64,000 bases of DNA from Cohnella hashimotonis (GCF_030014955.1 NZ_JAGRPV010000001.1:5952001-6016000); one strand, 5' to 3'. Shown: positions 50,491 through 60,435, counted from the stretch's first letter. Notes: generated by a model from the sequence alone, not told the origin. Numbers and translations: made by a program.

Positions 50491-53400
50491 CTAACTCAGC
50501 TCACCCGCAGCCTTTTTCTCCTCCGCTCCAGCAACCCGGCCGGATTGGCTCACGACCGTATCCCGGTACGTGGCGATCAGCCCGCCCTGCGCGTCCGTCG
50601 CAAACAGCACAGACCGTTCGCTCGGCACGGTGAAGCGGTAGCTCGTCTCCCCGTCCCTGATCGCCACCTCGCAATCGGCGCCCGACTCCGAGATGAAGAT
50701 ATACAAGCTTCCGTGTTTAAACGTCAGCCTCGTGCCATACACGCCGGGGTGGTCTCCGCCTTTTTCCCACGCCATGGCGCCGCTTCCTGCCTGCGCTTCT
50801 TGCAGCGCGGCCGCGTACAACGCCTGCAGCGTATCCGTGCGCTCGTTCAGCTCGAGCGGCAGCGGGCACCAGAGCAGCTTGCCTGCGCCGAGCGGTCGGA
50901 CAAGCAGCTCGGCTGTCTGGCTCCAGCCGTTGCCGTCCGCGCCAGGCACGACCTCTTTGTTCAGCTGGCCGATCTTGCGGTCGCCGAAGGAAGCGCGGTA
51001 CGTGCGGCCCGCGATCCGCACCTGTTCCTCGCGCGACAGGTTGGTCAGCCGATAGGCTGCGCCTACCGCCCTCGCGGCCCGCGAAGTCGGCTTCCAGTAG
51101 GCGTCGAGTCCGATCGGGCCGGTAAACAGCAAGGTGCCGCCATGCATCTCCACATGCCCGAGCAGCTTCTCCAGCGCTTCGTCGCTGAAGCTGTGCGCGC
51201 TCGGTACGATGATGAGCCGCGGCTTGTCCGCGGACAGCGAATCGAGGTGCAGCTCGCTAATGCCGTAGAAAGGCACCTTCATGTCGTAGGCCAGCACCCG
51301 GGTCAGGCTCTGCGACGCCTCGCAGGCGAATCGGCGGCTCGAGAAGTCGTTCGTATACGGGAAAACGACGGCGATGTCGGCGAGCTCGCGATCCGCGAAC
51401 AGGTCCGAGATGCTTCCAATAAAGCGGCCGAAGTCGTACGACACGTCCGCCTCCGGCTTCTCGGTGCCGTCCGCCCGCAGCGCGCCGATGTTGGATTCGC
51501 ACACGTTATCCATGAAATAATTCGTGTTCCACAGCCAGTGCACGGCGCCGGCGCTGCCGCCCGCGAAGGCATAGGCGTACTTGCGCTCCAGCAGGTTTCG
51601 CAGCTCCTCCTCCGTCCGTTTGGCGCGATTGTCCGGCATTTCCACGTACATGATGCCCGTCTCCTGGATGAGCGCAGGCTTACTCGGGTCTTTGCCGAAC
51701 AGGCCGTCCCACAGCAGCTGGTCGTTGAGCCACCACGTATGCACGTTGGTGTAATCGACGCTCTGCGCATACATGAAAGGCGACGGCCGCGGTCCCCTGC
51801 CCAGCGCCTCGTCTTGTCCGACGGTGACCAGATGTCCCGGGACGTGCGTCCGGATCGTCGCACTCAGCGCTTCGACCCAGCGGTTGTGCATGTCCATCGT
51901 GAACAGCGTATAGTCGAGCCAGCGCCCGTTTTTCTTGAGCCGCTTGATGTCGTGGATGTCAAAAGCGATATCGGTCTGCTCCGGCGGCTCCGCGGATGAG
52001 AAGTCGGGCAGCTCGGCCTGCGTCATGTTCCAGCGCGCCTGCAGCCGGTCGATCATGCCGTGCCGCTCTTGCAGCCACTGGCCGAACGCCTGACGCTCGA
52101 ACTTGTCGTGCACCGCGCGGGGACCGGTGAAGATCCGCGTCGGGTCGAAAAGCGACGGCTCGTTGATCAGGTCCCACTGCACGTTCGACGTATCTTTGTG
52201 GCGGGAGACGATAGCTGCGATGAAGCGTTTCTGGGCCTGAACGCTGCGCGGATCCAGGTACGGATTGCGTCCCTCCCAGGCCTCCGGCGCGAACGCAAAA
52301 AACGTGAAGGTCACTTCCAGACCATGCCGCGCCGCCGTCAAAATAAACGCGTCGATCGCGCGCAGCTGCTCCTCGGAGGCATGCCCGTCCTCGAACATCA
52401 GGTGCCGCCACGCGCTCCACATGCCGGTGCGGATCCAGTTGATGCCGGCCCGCTTCATCGTCGCCATATCCCGGTCCCAGATCGCCGGATTCGGCAGGTT
52501 GATGAACTTGCGGCCCGTATCCGATGCCATGTAGGTCATGCCGACCACGGGAAAAGGCTTGCCGTCCTTGATGAAATAATCCCGGCCGGCGGCCAGCGGC
52601 GCCCCGCGTCGCAGCAGCTCCCGGTCGTAGCACCAGAAGCCCTGGTGCAGCAGGCGCCGTTCGCCCGATGCGGACACGGCTTCGCAGGCGATCGCGTAGC
52701 TGCCTGGCTCGAGCGCCACGGGCGCCACGAAGTTCACGTATGCGATCTCGCTCCCGACAGACAGGTCCAGCTCCTCTTGCCAGAGCGCATCAACCTCGGA
52801 CATCGCAGCCCGTACGTCCAAACTCGACGCGATCGCCGCAATATGCGGATCCGCGTACAGGTCGTCCGACTCGGACGACGCCGTCTGCGCGGCTGGGCCC
52901 GATTGCGAAGCGACAGCCTGCGTATCCTGGTTCAGCCCGGCCGCCTTCGCAGCTTCCCGCTCATGCTCCGGCGCCGCCCGCTTGCGCAGCGAGATCCGCA
53001 GCCGCCATTCCTCCGGCTCGCGCGCGATGCCCCCAGCCGGGGTGATCCGCTGCGCCTGCACCGTCAGATGCGGCGTTTCGCCCGCGTGATACGCCGCATA
53101 GCTCGGCTTCAGCCACAGCTCGGTCACGCCGGCTTGGCAGTAATCCGCCCATCGGAGCAGCGCAGCCGCGCCGCCGCCGGACCAGAACCGCGCCGTCAGC
53201 CGCTGGTTCGCCAGCAGCCATCGGCCTCCGGCGAAGTCGCCGCGGAAGCGCTCGAGCAGCACGACCGGCGCGGTCACCTCGCGGCCTTCGGGGCTGACGC
53301 CGACAAGCAGCGGCTGGATGCGGGCGTTCATCGGCCCCGAGGAGCCTGTCGCCTGGTTCAACTGGTCGCGCTCATGCGTCACATGCAGCACGAGGCCGTA

Positions 53401-53835
53401 CGTTTCGCCGATGTCGAACAGTGCTTCGCTCCCCGCCAGCAGCGGGCGCTCCGGATTGTGCCGCAGCGAGGCGGCACGGGTGCCGTCCGCGACCAGCGCT
53501 TCGTGGATATGAATCTCCTGATGGTAGGCCGTCATCTCAGGTTCGGCGGCCCAACCTTCCGCGGTCAGGCCGACCGGCCGCTTGAACGGCGCGCCGCCCG
53601 CGTGAACCCAGCCTTTGCCCGCTCCGAGATGACGGGAGATCGCCGGCCAGGCGTCCTTCGGAAAATACGGTCCGTGCAGGTGGACGAGCGTTCCCGCATC
53701 TTCCGCTTCCAGCGCCTCGGCCAAGCCCGCCGCATCGACGACCCGGCCGCTGCGCCGCAGATCTCGCAGTGCCGCTTCGTCCGGCGCCGCTCCCTCATAG
53801 GGAAATCCTGCATCGTAAAAGATTATGGTTGCCAT
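50491..53835 (-). CDS. Large clan GH-A glycoside hydrolase (beta-galactosidase-like)
   Basis: 1,114 residues, no signal peptide. An N-terminal glutamine-amidotransferase/Rossmann-like part spans about 1-230 and beta-sandwich regions about 240-425. A TIM barrel starts at GKPFPVVGMTYM and includes WDLINEPS, with probable acid/base E559, and LIQETGIM, with probable nucleophile E725. After it comes a trimerisation-like flavodoxin domain (LIIVPSAHSFSDEALEKLLGHVEMHGGTLLFTG). The layout is like GH42 but longer, and the substrate cannot be read. AAGGAGC lies before the ATG. A cre site and an AraC-type regulator are directly divergent. Confidence 0.8.
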   Translation of the reverse strand: MATIIFYDAGFPYEGAAPDEAALRDLRRSGRVVDAAGLAEALEAEDAGTLVHLHGPYFPKDAWPAISRHLGAGKGWVHAGGAPFKRPVGLTAEGWAAEPEMTAYHQEIHIHEALVADGTRAASLRHNPERPLLAGSEALFDIGETYGLVLHVTHERDQLNQATGSSGPMNARIQPLLVGVSPEGREVTAPVVLLERFRGDFAGGRWLLANQRLTARFWSGGGAAALLRWADYCQAGVTELWLKPSYAAYHAGETPHLTVQAQRITPAGGIAREPEEWRLRISLRKRAAPEHEREAAKAAGLNQDTQAVASQSGPAAQTASSESDDLYADPHIAAIASSLDVRAAMSEVDALWQEELDLSVGSEIAYVNFVAPVALEPGSYAIACEAVSASGERRLLHQGFWCYDRELLRRGAPLAAGRDYFIKDGKPFPVVGMTYMASDTGRKFINLPNPAIWDRDMATMKRAGINWIRTGMWSAWRHLMFEDGHASEEQLRAIDAFILTAARHGLEVTFTFFAFAPEAWEGRNPYLDPRSVQAQKRFIAAIVSRHKDTSNVQWDLINEPSLFDPTRIFTGPRAVHDKFERQAFGQWLQERHGMIDRLQARWNMTQAELPDFSSAEPPEQTDIAFDIHDIKRLKKNGRWLDYTLFTMDMHNRWVEALSATIRTHVPGHLVTVGQDEALGRGPRPSPFMYAQSVDYTNVHTWWLNDQLLWDGLFGKDPSKPALIQETGIMYVEMPDNRAKRTEEELRNLLERKYAYAFAGGSAGAVHWLWNTNYFMDNVCESNIGALRADGTEKPEADVSYDFGRFIGSISDLFADRELADIAVVFPYTNDFSSRRFACEASQSLTRVLAYDMKVPFYGISELHLDSLSADKPRLIIVPSAHSFSDEALEKLLGHVEMHGGTLLFTGPIGLDAYWKPTSRAARAVGAAYRLTNLSREEQVRIAGRTYRASFGDRKIGQLNKEVVPGADGNGWSQTAELLVRPLGAGKLLWCPLPLELNERTDTLQALYAAALQEAQAGSGAMAWEKGGDHPGVYGTRLTFKHGSLYIFISESGADCEVAIRDGETSYRFTVPSERSVLFATDAQGGLIATYRDTVVSQSGRVAGAEEKKAAGELS

Positions 53836-53858
53836 GTAAGCGGCCCGCTCCTTTATAT

Positions 53859-53873
53859 TTGAAATCGTTTCCT
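53859..53873. promoter_or_regulatory. Catabolite-responsive element (cre)
   Basis: TTGAAATCGTTTCCT matches the CcpA consensus WTGNAANCGNWNNCW at every fixed position. It lies between the divergent hydrolase and AraC genes, 24 bp from the hydrolase start. Confidence 0.65.
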
Positions 53874-53969
53874 TTCCTAAAAGCCCGTTTTATCGTTATA
53901 ATGATTGAATATCGTTATAATGTTTGAACTCGCGTTCGTCGAACGAGATTGATGCAAGGAGCGATGCCG

Positions 53970-56300
53970 ATGTTGAACTTGACGGACACGCGAGCTTTCG
54001 TTTCTCGCATGCGTCTGAACTGGAGCCATTTTAAATCCAAGCTGCTCTTAAAATACACGCTCTCTTACATCCTCATCTTCCTGATCCCGCTGACCGGCGT
54101 AACGGCTTCCGTCTACGAGAGCGCCGTTCGCAGCCTCCGCACCGAGATCGAGCAATCCAACCTCAATCAGCTGGATCAAGTCAAGCGAACCTTGGACGGC
54201 CGCATTACCGAGCTGCAGGAGATTGCGGGACGGATCACCTATGACGAGCATCTGACCTCTTACATGGTGCATCACGACTACTACGGAATGGAAGCCATTC
54301 AAACGTTGGCGAACTATAAGGCGAGCAGCAGCATTTTGCAGGATCTCTTTCTCTACTTCCGCGACGATTCCGTCGTCTACTCCTACCGCGGGCTGATGAA
54401 CCTCGATGTGGCGTTCGGGAGCACCTACCAGTTCAGCCAGACGAGCAGGCAGGAGCTGACGCGCGAGATGAATACCGCGATCCAGCCGGTCATGCGTCCC
54501 GCCGAACAGGTTACGATCAACGCCCGCCAGGAATCAATGCTGACGCTGCTGGTGCCGATCAAGCCGAACAATCCGTTTCCGTACGGCACGGTCGTCTACC
54601 TGATGAAAGAAACCAATCTGACCGGCATGATGGCTTCGATCTTGAACGACTTTTCCGGCAGCAGCTATATTTTCGACGCGCAGGGCAACAAGCTGACGGG
54701 CACCAGTCACGGCGAAACGATGGACCGGGCCGGACTGAACCGGATCGCCTCCCTGTCGACTGGCATTCACAGCATGAAGCTGGACGGCAAGCAGCAGTCC
54801 GTCGTGGCGGTGAAGTCGGAAACCAACGGCTGGACCTACGTGACGACGATGCCGAGCCATCAGTTTTTCGGCCGGGTCGCGCATATCAAGTCGCTGATCC
54901 TCATCGTCTTCTGCCTCGTCGGCCTCATCGGCATCGCGGCGGCCATGGTGCTGGCCAGAAGGCAGTATCACCCGATCAAAAATCTGATGGAGTTCGTCAA
55001 GCTCAGAAGCAGCGTCAACGTCGAGGCGCCAGACAGCCGCAACGAGTGGGACTGGATCCGCCACACGATCCACGAGTACAGCGCGCGGGCGGATATGCAG
55101 CAGCCGTACGTGCGCAATCAATGTCTGCTCCTACTGCTGAAGCACGGCAAGCCGGAAGATCCCGAGATCGAACGGCTCGTGCAAAGCGCGGGACTGGAGC
55201 TGGCGCCCGGGAAAAGCTTGTGCTTCTCCGTCATCCTCACCTGGGAGGAGCTGCCCGATCCTGCGTCTTCGCGCGCGATTGTGGCGCAGCTGGCCGAGCG
55301 GTTCCGCGAGGCGAGGTTCCCGGAACTGGGGGCGAGCGCCTACGGCGTGGACCTCTCCCCGTCGGAGCGGTTCGCGCTGATGGTCAGCATGAGCGCCGAG
55401 AGCGATCAGCCGGTGCAGGAGCGCGTGGAGCAGGTCGTCGGCGCCGTGCTGTCGCACCTCGGCGACGAGCTGCGGCAGCAGCTCTCGCTTGGCGTCGGCA
55501 CGCCGTACGACAGCTTGGGAGAGCTGAACCAGTCGTTCATCGAGGCGGCGACGGCGCTGCAGTTCCGCCTGATGGGCGAGCAGGGCCGCGTCACCTACTT
55601 CGAGGGGCTGGCTCAGCAAGAGCACGCCTCAGGGGATGCGTTCTGGCTGCCCAAGAAGTCGATGCTGAAGCTCGAGCAGAGCCTCAAGCAGGGCAACGAA
55701 GCGGTCGCCGCGCAGACGATTCAGAGCCTCGTGGCAGAGATCCGCGGCGTGAAGCTGTCCGTCTCCCTGCTCCGCTGCGTCTGCTTCGATCTGCTCAATG
55801 CCTTGCTGCGCACCGCGTCGGAGTATGGCATGACGGGCGTGATGAACAACATTCCGGGCTTCACGTCGTTCGAGACGCTCGAGGAGCTCGAGAGCCGGCT
55901 GATCGAGCTGTCGTCGTTAATTTGCCGTCAGGTCGAGCGCAAAACCGAGACCGAGCAGCAGTCGCTCATCGAGAACATCGTCGATTACGTGGACAGCCAG
56001 TACGCCGACTACACGCTCAGCCTCGAGCATATCGCGCTCAAATATTCCGTCTCCACCTCATACCTGAGCCGCAGCTTCAAAGAGAAGATGGGCATGACCT
56101 TCTCCCAGTACATCTGGCGGCTGCGTACGGACGAAGTCATGCGCCAGCTCGTCACCACGAGCGCGCCGCTCAAGGAGATCATCGAGCGAGTCGGCTACCT
56201 CGACGCGCCGAACTTCATCCGCAAGTTCAAAAACGAGACCGGCTACACCCCCGGCCAGTACCGCAAGCTGTACGCGCAGGTGAACGTCCCCGCAGAGTAA
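53970..56300 (+). CDS. Membrane-bound AraC-family regulator
   Basis: 776 residues. TM1 is at about 28-50 (LLKYTLSYILIFLIPLTGV). An extracellular sensor (Cache-like) spans about 51-290, TM2 about 302-325 and a HAMP-like stretch about 330-350. A cytoplasmic middle domain spans about 385-620. The AraC two-HTH domain is at about 665-765 (LSLEHIALKYSVSTSYLSRSFKEKMGMTFSQYIWRLR, GYLDAPNFIRKFKNETGYTPGQYRKLY). The ATG at 53970 follows AAGGAG by eight bases and is preferred over earlier ATGs. Such one-protein sensors control nearby sugar importers and hydrolases. Confidence 0.9.
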   Translation: MLNLTDTRAFVSRMRLNWSHFKSKLLLKYTLSYILIFLIPLTGVTASVYESAVRSLRTEIEQSNLNQLDQVKRTLDGRITELQEIAGRITYDEHLTSYMVHHDYYGMEAIQTLANYKASSSILQDLFLYFRDDSVVYSYRGLMNLDVAFGSTYQFSQTSRQELTREMNTAIQPVMRPAEQVTINARQESMLTLLVPIKPNNPFPYGTVVYLMKETNLTGMMASILNDFSGSSYIFDAQGNKLTGTSHGETMDRAGLNRIASLSTGIHSMKLDGKQQSVVAVKSETNGWTYVTTMPSHQFFGRVAHIKSLILIVFCLVGLIGIAAAMVLARRQYHPIKNLMEFVKLRSSVNVEAPDSRNEWDWIRHTIHEYSARADMQQPYVRNQCLLLLLKHGKPEDPEIERLVQSAGLELAPGKSLCFSVILTWEELPDPASSRAIVAQLAERFREARFPELGASAYGVDLSPSERFALMVSMSAESDQPVQERVEQVVGAVLSHLGDELRQQLSLGVGTPYDSLGELNQSFIEAATALQFRLMGEQGRVTYFEGLAQQEHASGDAFWLPKKSMLKLEQSLKQGNEAVAAQTIQSLVAEIRGVKLSVSLLRCVCFDLLNALLRTASEYGMTGVMNNIPGFTSFETLEELESRLIELSSLICRQVERKTETEQQSLIENIVDYVDSQYADYTLSLEHIALKYSVSTSYLSRSFKEKMGMTFSQYIWRLRTDEVMRQLVTTSAPLKEIIERVGYLDAPNFIRKFKNETGYTPGQYRKLYAQVNVPAE

Positions 56301-56306
56301 ACGGGT

Positions 56307-56334
56307 GTGCCGGATGGCTGCATCCGGCACTTTT
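56307..56334 (+). terminator. Terminator after AraC regulator
   Basis: GTGCCGGATG and CATCCGGCAC form a perfect 10-bp stem around GCTG, followed by TTTT. Confidence 0.88.
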
Positions 56335-56702
56335 CGCGTGGGCGCGAGCTCTTTGGGCTGAGTTAGCCGGTTTTTCCGGCGATCTCGTCCCGCCCAGACA
56401 CGCAACGTCCTGCCAAAAACAAAATTCTCCGCATCGGCGGGCGACGGCGGAGAATCATGAGGAGGTAGACGGATTGACGTCCGCTTCCGCAGGAAGCGGG
56501 AAGGCCGCCTGCCGGCGCGGCCTTCATACACTTTCTGCAACGCGGCGCAAGCACATCCGCTTGCATACCCTTGCTTTTTCGTTGCCTTTTCGTCTGACAG
56601 CGCCATAAGCCAGCAGCCAGCAGCTTGCCGTCTTCAATCCTACAGCTTGCCGTCTTCAATCCTACAGCTTGGCGCCTTCAATCCTACAGCCTGCGCACCC
56701 TC
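56335..56702. other. Intergenic region with hairpins and tandem repeats
   Basis: No gene seen. Two perfect adjacent hairpins are present: CCGCTTCC/GGAAGCGG (56481-56499) and GAAGGCCGC/GCGGCCTTC (56500-56525). A 22-bp tandem repeat sits at 56624-56689 just before the end of the lipoprotein gene. Confidence 0.7.
56624..56689. repeat. Three tandem 22-bp repeats
   Basis: Three copies of a 22-bp unit containing CTTCAATCCTACAG. Copies 1 and 2 are identical; copy 3 differs at two positions. They lie 14 bp downstream of the lipoprotein stop codon. Confidence 0.85.
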
Positions 56703-58304
56703 TTAGTTAGAAGCCCAACGGTCGTACGCGCCCTGATAGATCTTCGCCATTTTCTCGGCGCCCATCTTCTTCAGCGTGTCCACGTACTTGTCCCAGTTGC
56801 TCAGCGGCTCGGCGCCGGTGATGAACTTGGCTTCCATTTGGTTAACGTACGTATTGAGGTCGGAGGTCAGGCTGTTGACCTGCGTCTGCTCGTCGGACGT
56901 GAGGAACAGCGTCGGGAACGGCGGGCGCGCGCCCCGATCGAGCAGCTTCGTTTGCGTTTCCTTGGCGACCCAGATCTCGAAGTCGCCCTTCAGTCCTTTT
57001 TCGATATCGTCCGTGTTGATCGTCGGCGCAGGAATGCCGTAGTTCGGCGTCAGCGTCGAGCGATACTTCTCGCGGTCGGTGCCGCCGTCCGGGATCGGCA
57101 GATATTCCTTCGTGCGGGTCGCTTCGTCCGTGTATTTCCACAGGATGCCTTCCGGTCCTTTGTTGAACAGCAGCGCGCCTTCATAGGAATACAGGTAATC
57201 GACCCAGCGCATCGAAGCTTCCGGAGACGGGTTCGTGCTCGAGATGGCGAACGCGCCCGGCGTGATGCCCGCATTGGCCGCGATGGCCGGCTTGTCGACC
57301 ATTTCGCTTTTCACCGGCGCGTACATCGGATCGTCCGTCGAAGGATCGCCGCCGAGGGACATATAAGCGTTCCAGTTGGCGAACATGCCGACCTGGTTGT
57401 TCTGCACCTTGGCCTTCTTCTGCTCGTCCGTTTGCGAGAAGCTCTCGTGGTCCAGCAGCTCCTCGTTCCACAGACGGTTCATGAACGTGAGATATTGCTT
57501 GAAGCCCTCTTCCAGCGGCGTGTAGTGCACCTTCTTGTTGTCGTCGACGTAGATCGAGTCCTCATAAACGCCGAACGAGCCAAGCAGCCAGGTGCGGATG
57601 TCGCGAAGGTTGACGTCTCTGGCGTTGCTTGCCGTCAGCGGGATTTCGTCGGCCTTGCCGTTGCCGTTCGGATCCTCGGTTTTGACGCGCTTCAGATAGG
57701 TATACAGCTCTTCGGTCGTGGTCGGCAGCTTCGTGATGTTCAGCGCCTTCAGGAAGTCGCCGTTGTACCAGATCGGATTGCGGTACCAGTGCTGGCTCAT
57801 CTCGATGACCGGCAGCGCATAGATATGGCCGTCCGGCGCGGTGATCGACTTGCGCACTTCCGGATTTTCTTCCAGGACCTTCTTGAAGTTCGGCGCGTAC
57901 TCGTCGATCAGCGTCTCCAGCGGAATCAGGATGCCCTGCTCGCCGTAGTTGATCTGCTCGGCCGTCGTCAGCCCGGCTGCGTAAAACATATCCGGATAGT
58001 CGCCGCTCGCGAACACGAGGTTTTTCTTCGTATCGAAGCTGTCTTTGGGCGCGTTGCGGAAGTCGAGCTTGATGTTGCTCTGTTCGGCCATGATGTCGAG
58101 AACCTTCATCTTCTTCCAGTCCTGATCGCCCGTGTCGGGCGCCATCAGCGTGAGCGTGAGTGGCTCGCTTACGATCGGAAAGCCTTCTTTGTTAACCGTG
58201 GCGCCCGCCGATTCTTTTTTCTCGTTCGATGCGCAGCCGGCAAGCAAGCCGACTCCGATTGACGCCGCGAGCAGCAGCTTGCCTGTTTTTGCGTACGATC
58301 CCAT
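56703..58304 (-). CDS. Sugar ABC transporter substrate-binding lipoprotein (LplA type)
   Basis: 533 residues. The lipoprotein signal ends LLAGC-ASNEKKES, so Cys23 would be lipidated. A large extracellular solute-binding domain of the long LplA/YtcQ type follows (GDYPDMFYAAGL, WYRNPIWYNGDFL, SSTNPSPEASMRWVDYLYS). GGGAGG lies eight bases before the ATG at 58304; the longer frame upstream has no signal. It is the third gene of the leftward importer operon, after the two permeases. It probably binds oligosaccharides released outside the cell. Confidence 0.9.
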   Translation of the reverse strand: MGSYAKTGKLLLAASIGVGLLAGCASNEKKESAGATVNKEGFPIVSEPLTLTLMAPDTGDQDWKKMKVLDIMAEQSNIKLDFRNAPKDSFDTKKNLVFASGDYPDMFYAAGLTTAEQINYGEQGILIPLETLIDEYAPNFKKVLEENPEVRKSITAPDGHIYALPVIEMSQHWYRNPIWYNGDFLKALNITKLPTTTEELYTYLKRVKTEDPNGNGKADEIPLTASNARDVNLRDIRTWLLGSFGVYEDSIYVDDNKKVHYTPLEEGFKQYLTFMNRLWNEELLDHESFSQTDEQKKAKVQNNQVGMFANWNAYMSLGGDPSTDDPMYAPVKSEMVDKPAIAANAGITPGAFAISSTNPSPEASMRWVDYLYSYEGALLFNKGPEGILWKYTDEATRTKEYLPIPDGGTDREKYRSTLTPNYGIPAPTINTDDIEKGLKGDFEIWVAKETQTKLLDRGARPPFPTLFLTSDEQTQVNSLTSDLNTYVNQMEAKFITGAEPLSNWDKYVDTLKKMGAEKMAKIYQGAYDRWASN

Positions 58305-58425
58305 GGATGAACCCTCCCGTTTATAATGATGAATCGCGTAATGGGTCGCCCCGTTCGCCGCAAGCGACGGCAGGGGCATCTATAATAAGCGGCCAAAACC
58401 GATTATTAACAAAGCCCGCGTGCCG

Positions 58426-59346
58426 TCAGCCCTTGACCGAGCCGATCATGACGCCTTGAACGAAGTAGCGCTGCAAAAACGGATAGACCGCGATAATCGG
58501 CAGCGTAGATACGACGATAACCGCATATTTGAGCAAGGAGGCCGTCTCTGCCTTCGAGTTCATCGCCTTGGCGATGTCCCCGCTGATCGCGGCGCCGGTC
58601 GTCTCCGCCGTCATCTCCTGGAGGACGAGGATCTGCCTGAGCACCATCTGGAGCGGATACTTCGCGGCGTCGTTCAAATAGAGCAAGGACGGCAGGTAGC
58701 TGTTCCAGTGGGCGACCCCGTAGAACAACGCCATGACCGCGATGATGGGAAAGGAAAGCGGCAGCACGACGCGGGTGAACAGTCTCAGGTTCGTACAGCC
58801 GTCGATCTGCGCGGCTTCCTGCAGCTCTCTCGGGATCGTCGTCTGGAAAAACGTCCTGGCGACGATCAGATTCCAGACCGAGACGGCCACCGGCAGGATG
58901 AGCGCGCCCATCGTATTGATCAGGTGGAGGTCCTTGACGACGAGATACGTCGGCACCAGTCCGCCGTTGAAGAACATCGTGACCAGGATAATAATAACGA
59001 AGAACGTGCGTCCGACAAAATCGGAGCGGCTGAGCGCATAGGCGGCGGGCAGCGTTACTACAAGGTTAAGCGCCGTCCCGAGCACGGTATAGATGATCGT
59101 ATTGAGATAACCGCTCCAGATTTTGGAGTTTTGGAACACGAGCGTGTAGCCGTCCCAGGTGATGCCCTTGGGCAGCAGCCACATCTCTCCGGCGTTCACG
59201 AGCTTCGGCGAGCTGATCGACGCGCTAAGGATATAGATGAGTGGATACAGCACGACGACAAGCGCGATGGCCAGGAACAGATAGACGATAAACATGAAGA
59301 TTTTGTCGCCCTTGGACGCCTTTATCGCTGAATTGGCAGGGTTCAT
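58426..59346 (-). CDS. Sugar ABC transporter permease (LplC/YtcP type)
   Basis: 306 residues with six membrane helices. The EAA-like loop EAAQIDGCTNLRLFTRVVLPLS typical of MalG-type permeases is present. The N-terminus contains DKIFMFIVYLFLAIALVVVLYPLIYILSAS and the C-terminus ends FVQGVMIGSVKG, the LplC hallmark. GGGAGA lies before the ATG. It starts 16 bp after the first permease gene. No ATPase is encoded here; these systems usually borrow a shared MsmX-like ATPase. Confidence 0.93.
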   Translation of the reverse strand: MNPANSAIKASKGDKIFMFIVYLFLAIALVVVLYPLIYILSASISSPKLVNAGEMWLLPKGITWDGYTLVFQNSKIWSGYLNTIIYTVLGTALNLVVTLPAAYALSRSDFVGRTFFVIIILVTMFFNGGLVPTYLVVKDLHLINTMGALILPVAVSVWNLIVARTFFQTTIPRELQEAAQIDGCTNLRLFTRVVLPLSFPIIAVMALFYGVAHWNSYLPSLLYLNDAAKYPLQMVLRQILVLQEMTAETTGAAISGDIAKAMNSKAETASLLKYAVIVVSTLPIIAVYPFLQRYFVQGVMIGSVKG

Positions 59347-59362
59347 ATCGCGTTTCTCCCTT

Positions 59363-60337
59363 CTACCACAGACTGGTCTCGCTGGTCCGCTTGGCGATGC
59401 GGTTGACGAGAATCAGCAGGATGGCGTTGATGACCGAGTTGAACAGGCCAACCGCGGTTGAGAAGCTGTACTGCGCGTCGACCAGGCCGGTCCGGTAAAC
59501 AAACGTGGAGATGACGTCGGAAGACTCCATGTTCAGCGAGTTTTGCAGAAGCAGGATCTTCTCGAAGCCCACGCCGAGGATATTGCCCATGTTGAGGATG
59601 AGCATGATCGTGATCGTCGGGACGATCGTCGGCAGGTTGATATGCAGGACGCGCTTAAACCGGCTCGCGCCGTCTACGATAGCGGCCTCATGCAGCTGTG
59701 GGTCGACGCCCGCCAACGCCGCCAGATAGATGATCGTGCCCCAGCCTGCGCTTTGCCACACCTCGGACAGGACGTACACCGTCTTGAACCACCGCGGATC
59801 CGTCAGGAACTGCGGCGCGTCGATGCCCACCCACTCCAATATTTTGATGATGATGCCCGAAGACGGCGACAGGAACGTAATGATCATCCCGGCCATGACG
59901 ACGACGGAGATGAAGTGCGGCGCGTACGTCACGGTCTGGACCGATTTTTTGAACAGCCCGTTCTTCGCTTCGTTGAACGCCAGCGCCAGAATGATCGGCA
60001 GCGGGAACCCGACCGCAAGCGCATACAAGCTGATGCCGAACGTGTTCCAGATCAGATCCCAGAAATAATACGAGTGGAAAAACCGTTCAAAATGAGCGAA
60101 TCCGACCCAGGGACTGTCCATGACGCCTTTGGCCGGCATGAAGTTTTTGAACGCGATCTGGATCCCGTACATCGGCAGGTAATGAAATAAAATAAAGTAG
60201 ATCAGCGCCGGCGCGACGAACAGGTACAGCTCCCAGTTGCGCCAGATCCGTTTGCCGAGCGACGCGCGTTCGGCAAGCTTCGTCGGCAGCGGCAGGCTGC
60301 CGTCCATCGCTTGAACTTGCTGCGTTTGTGCTTTCAC
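59363..60337 (-). CDS. Sugar ABC transporter permease (LplB/YteP type)
   Basis: 324 residues with six membrane helices. It contains YLFVAPALIYFILFHYLPMYGIQIAFKNF (LplB family start) and the EAA loop HEAAIVDGASRFKRVLHINLPTI. The start is GTG at 60337, with GGAGGAG five bases upstream. It heads the leftward importer operon and is divergent from the GH125 gene. Two perfect palindromes lie in the shared intergenic region. Confidence 0.93.
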   Translation of the reverse strand: MKAQTQQVQAMDGSLPLPTKLAERASLGKRIWRNWELYLFVAPALIYFILFHYLPMYGIQIAFKNFMPAKGVMDSPWVGFAHFERFFHSYYFWDLIWNTFGISLYALAVGFPLPIILALAFNEAKNGLFKKSVQTVTYAPHFISVVVMAGMIITFLSPSSGIIIKILEWVGIDAPQFLTDPRWFKTVYVLSEVWQSAGWGTIIYLAALAGVDPQLHEAAIVDGASRFKRVLHINLPTIVPTITIMLILNMGNILGVGFEKILLLQNSLNMESSDVISTFVYRTGLVDAQYSFSTAVGLFNSVINAILLILVNRIAKRTSETSLW

Positions 60338-60419
60338 GTTGCTCCTCCCTTCTTGCTGAACCGCCAGGCGGAACCTGTGAGCGCATTCATCCCTCGGCAG
60401 GCAGCGGCGTGGCAGCGAT

Positions 60420-60435
60420 TACAATTCGAATTGTA
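60420..60435. promoter_or_regulatory. 16-bp perfect palindrome, candidate operator
   Basis: TACAATTCGAATTGTA reads the same on both strands. It lies 83 bp upstream of the importer start in the divergent region. Confidence 0.55.

Noticed and set aside
50545..53862. Two long plus-strand frames (484 and 600 codons) opposite the GH-A hydrolase
   Set aside because: Arg/His-rich antisense translations with no motif or ribosome binding site. They are a by-product of high GC.
56625..58262. 545-codon plus-strand frame opposite the lipoprotein gene
   Set aside because: Antisense to a clear lipoprotein. The composition (Arg/Val/Leu-rich) and lack of a start signal argue against coding.
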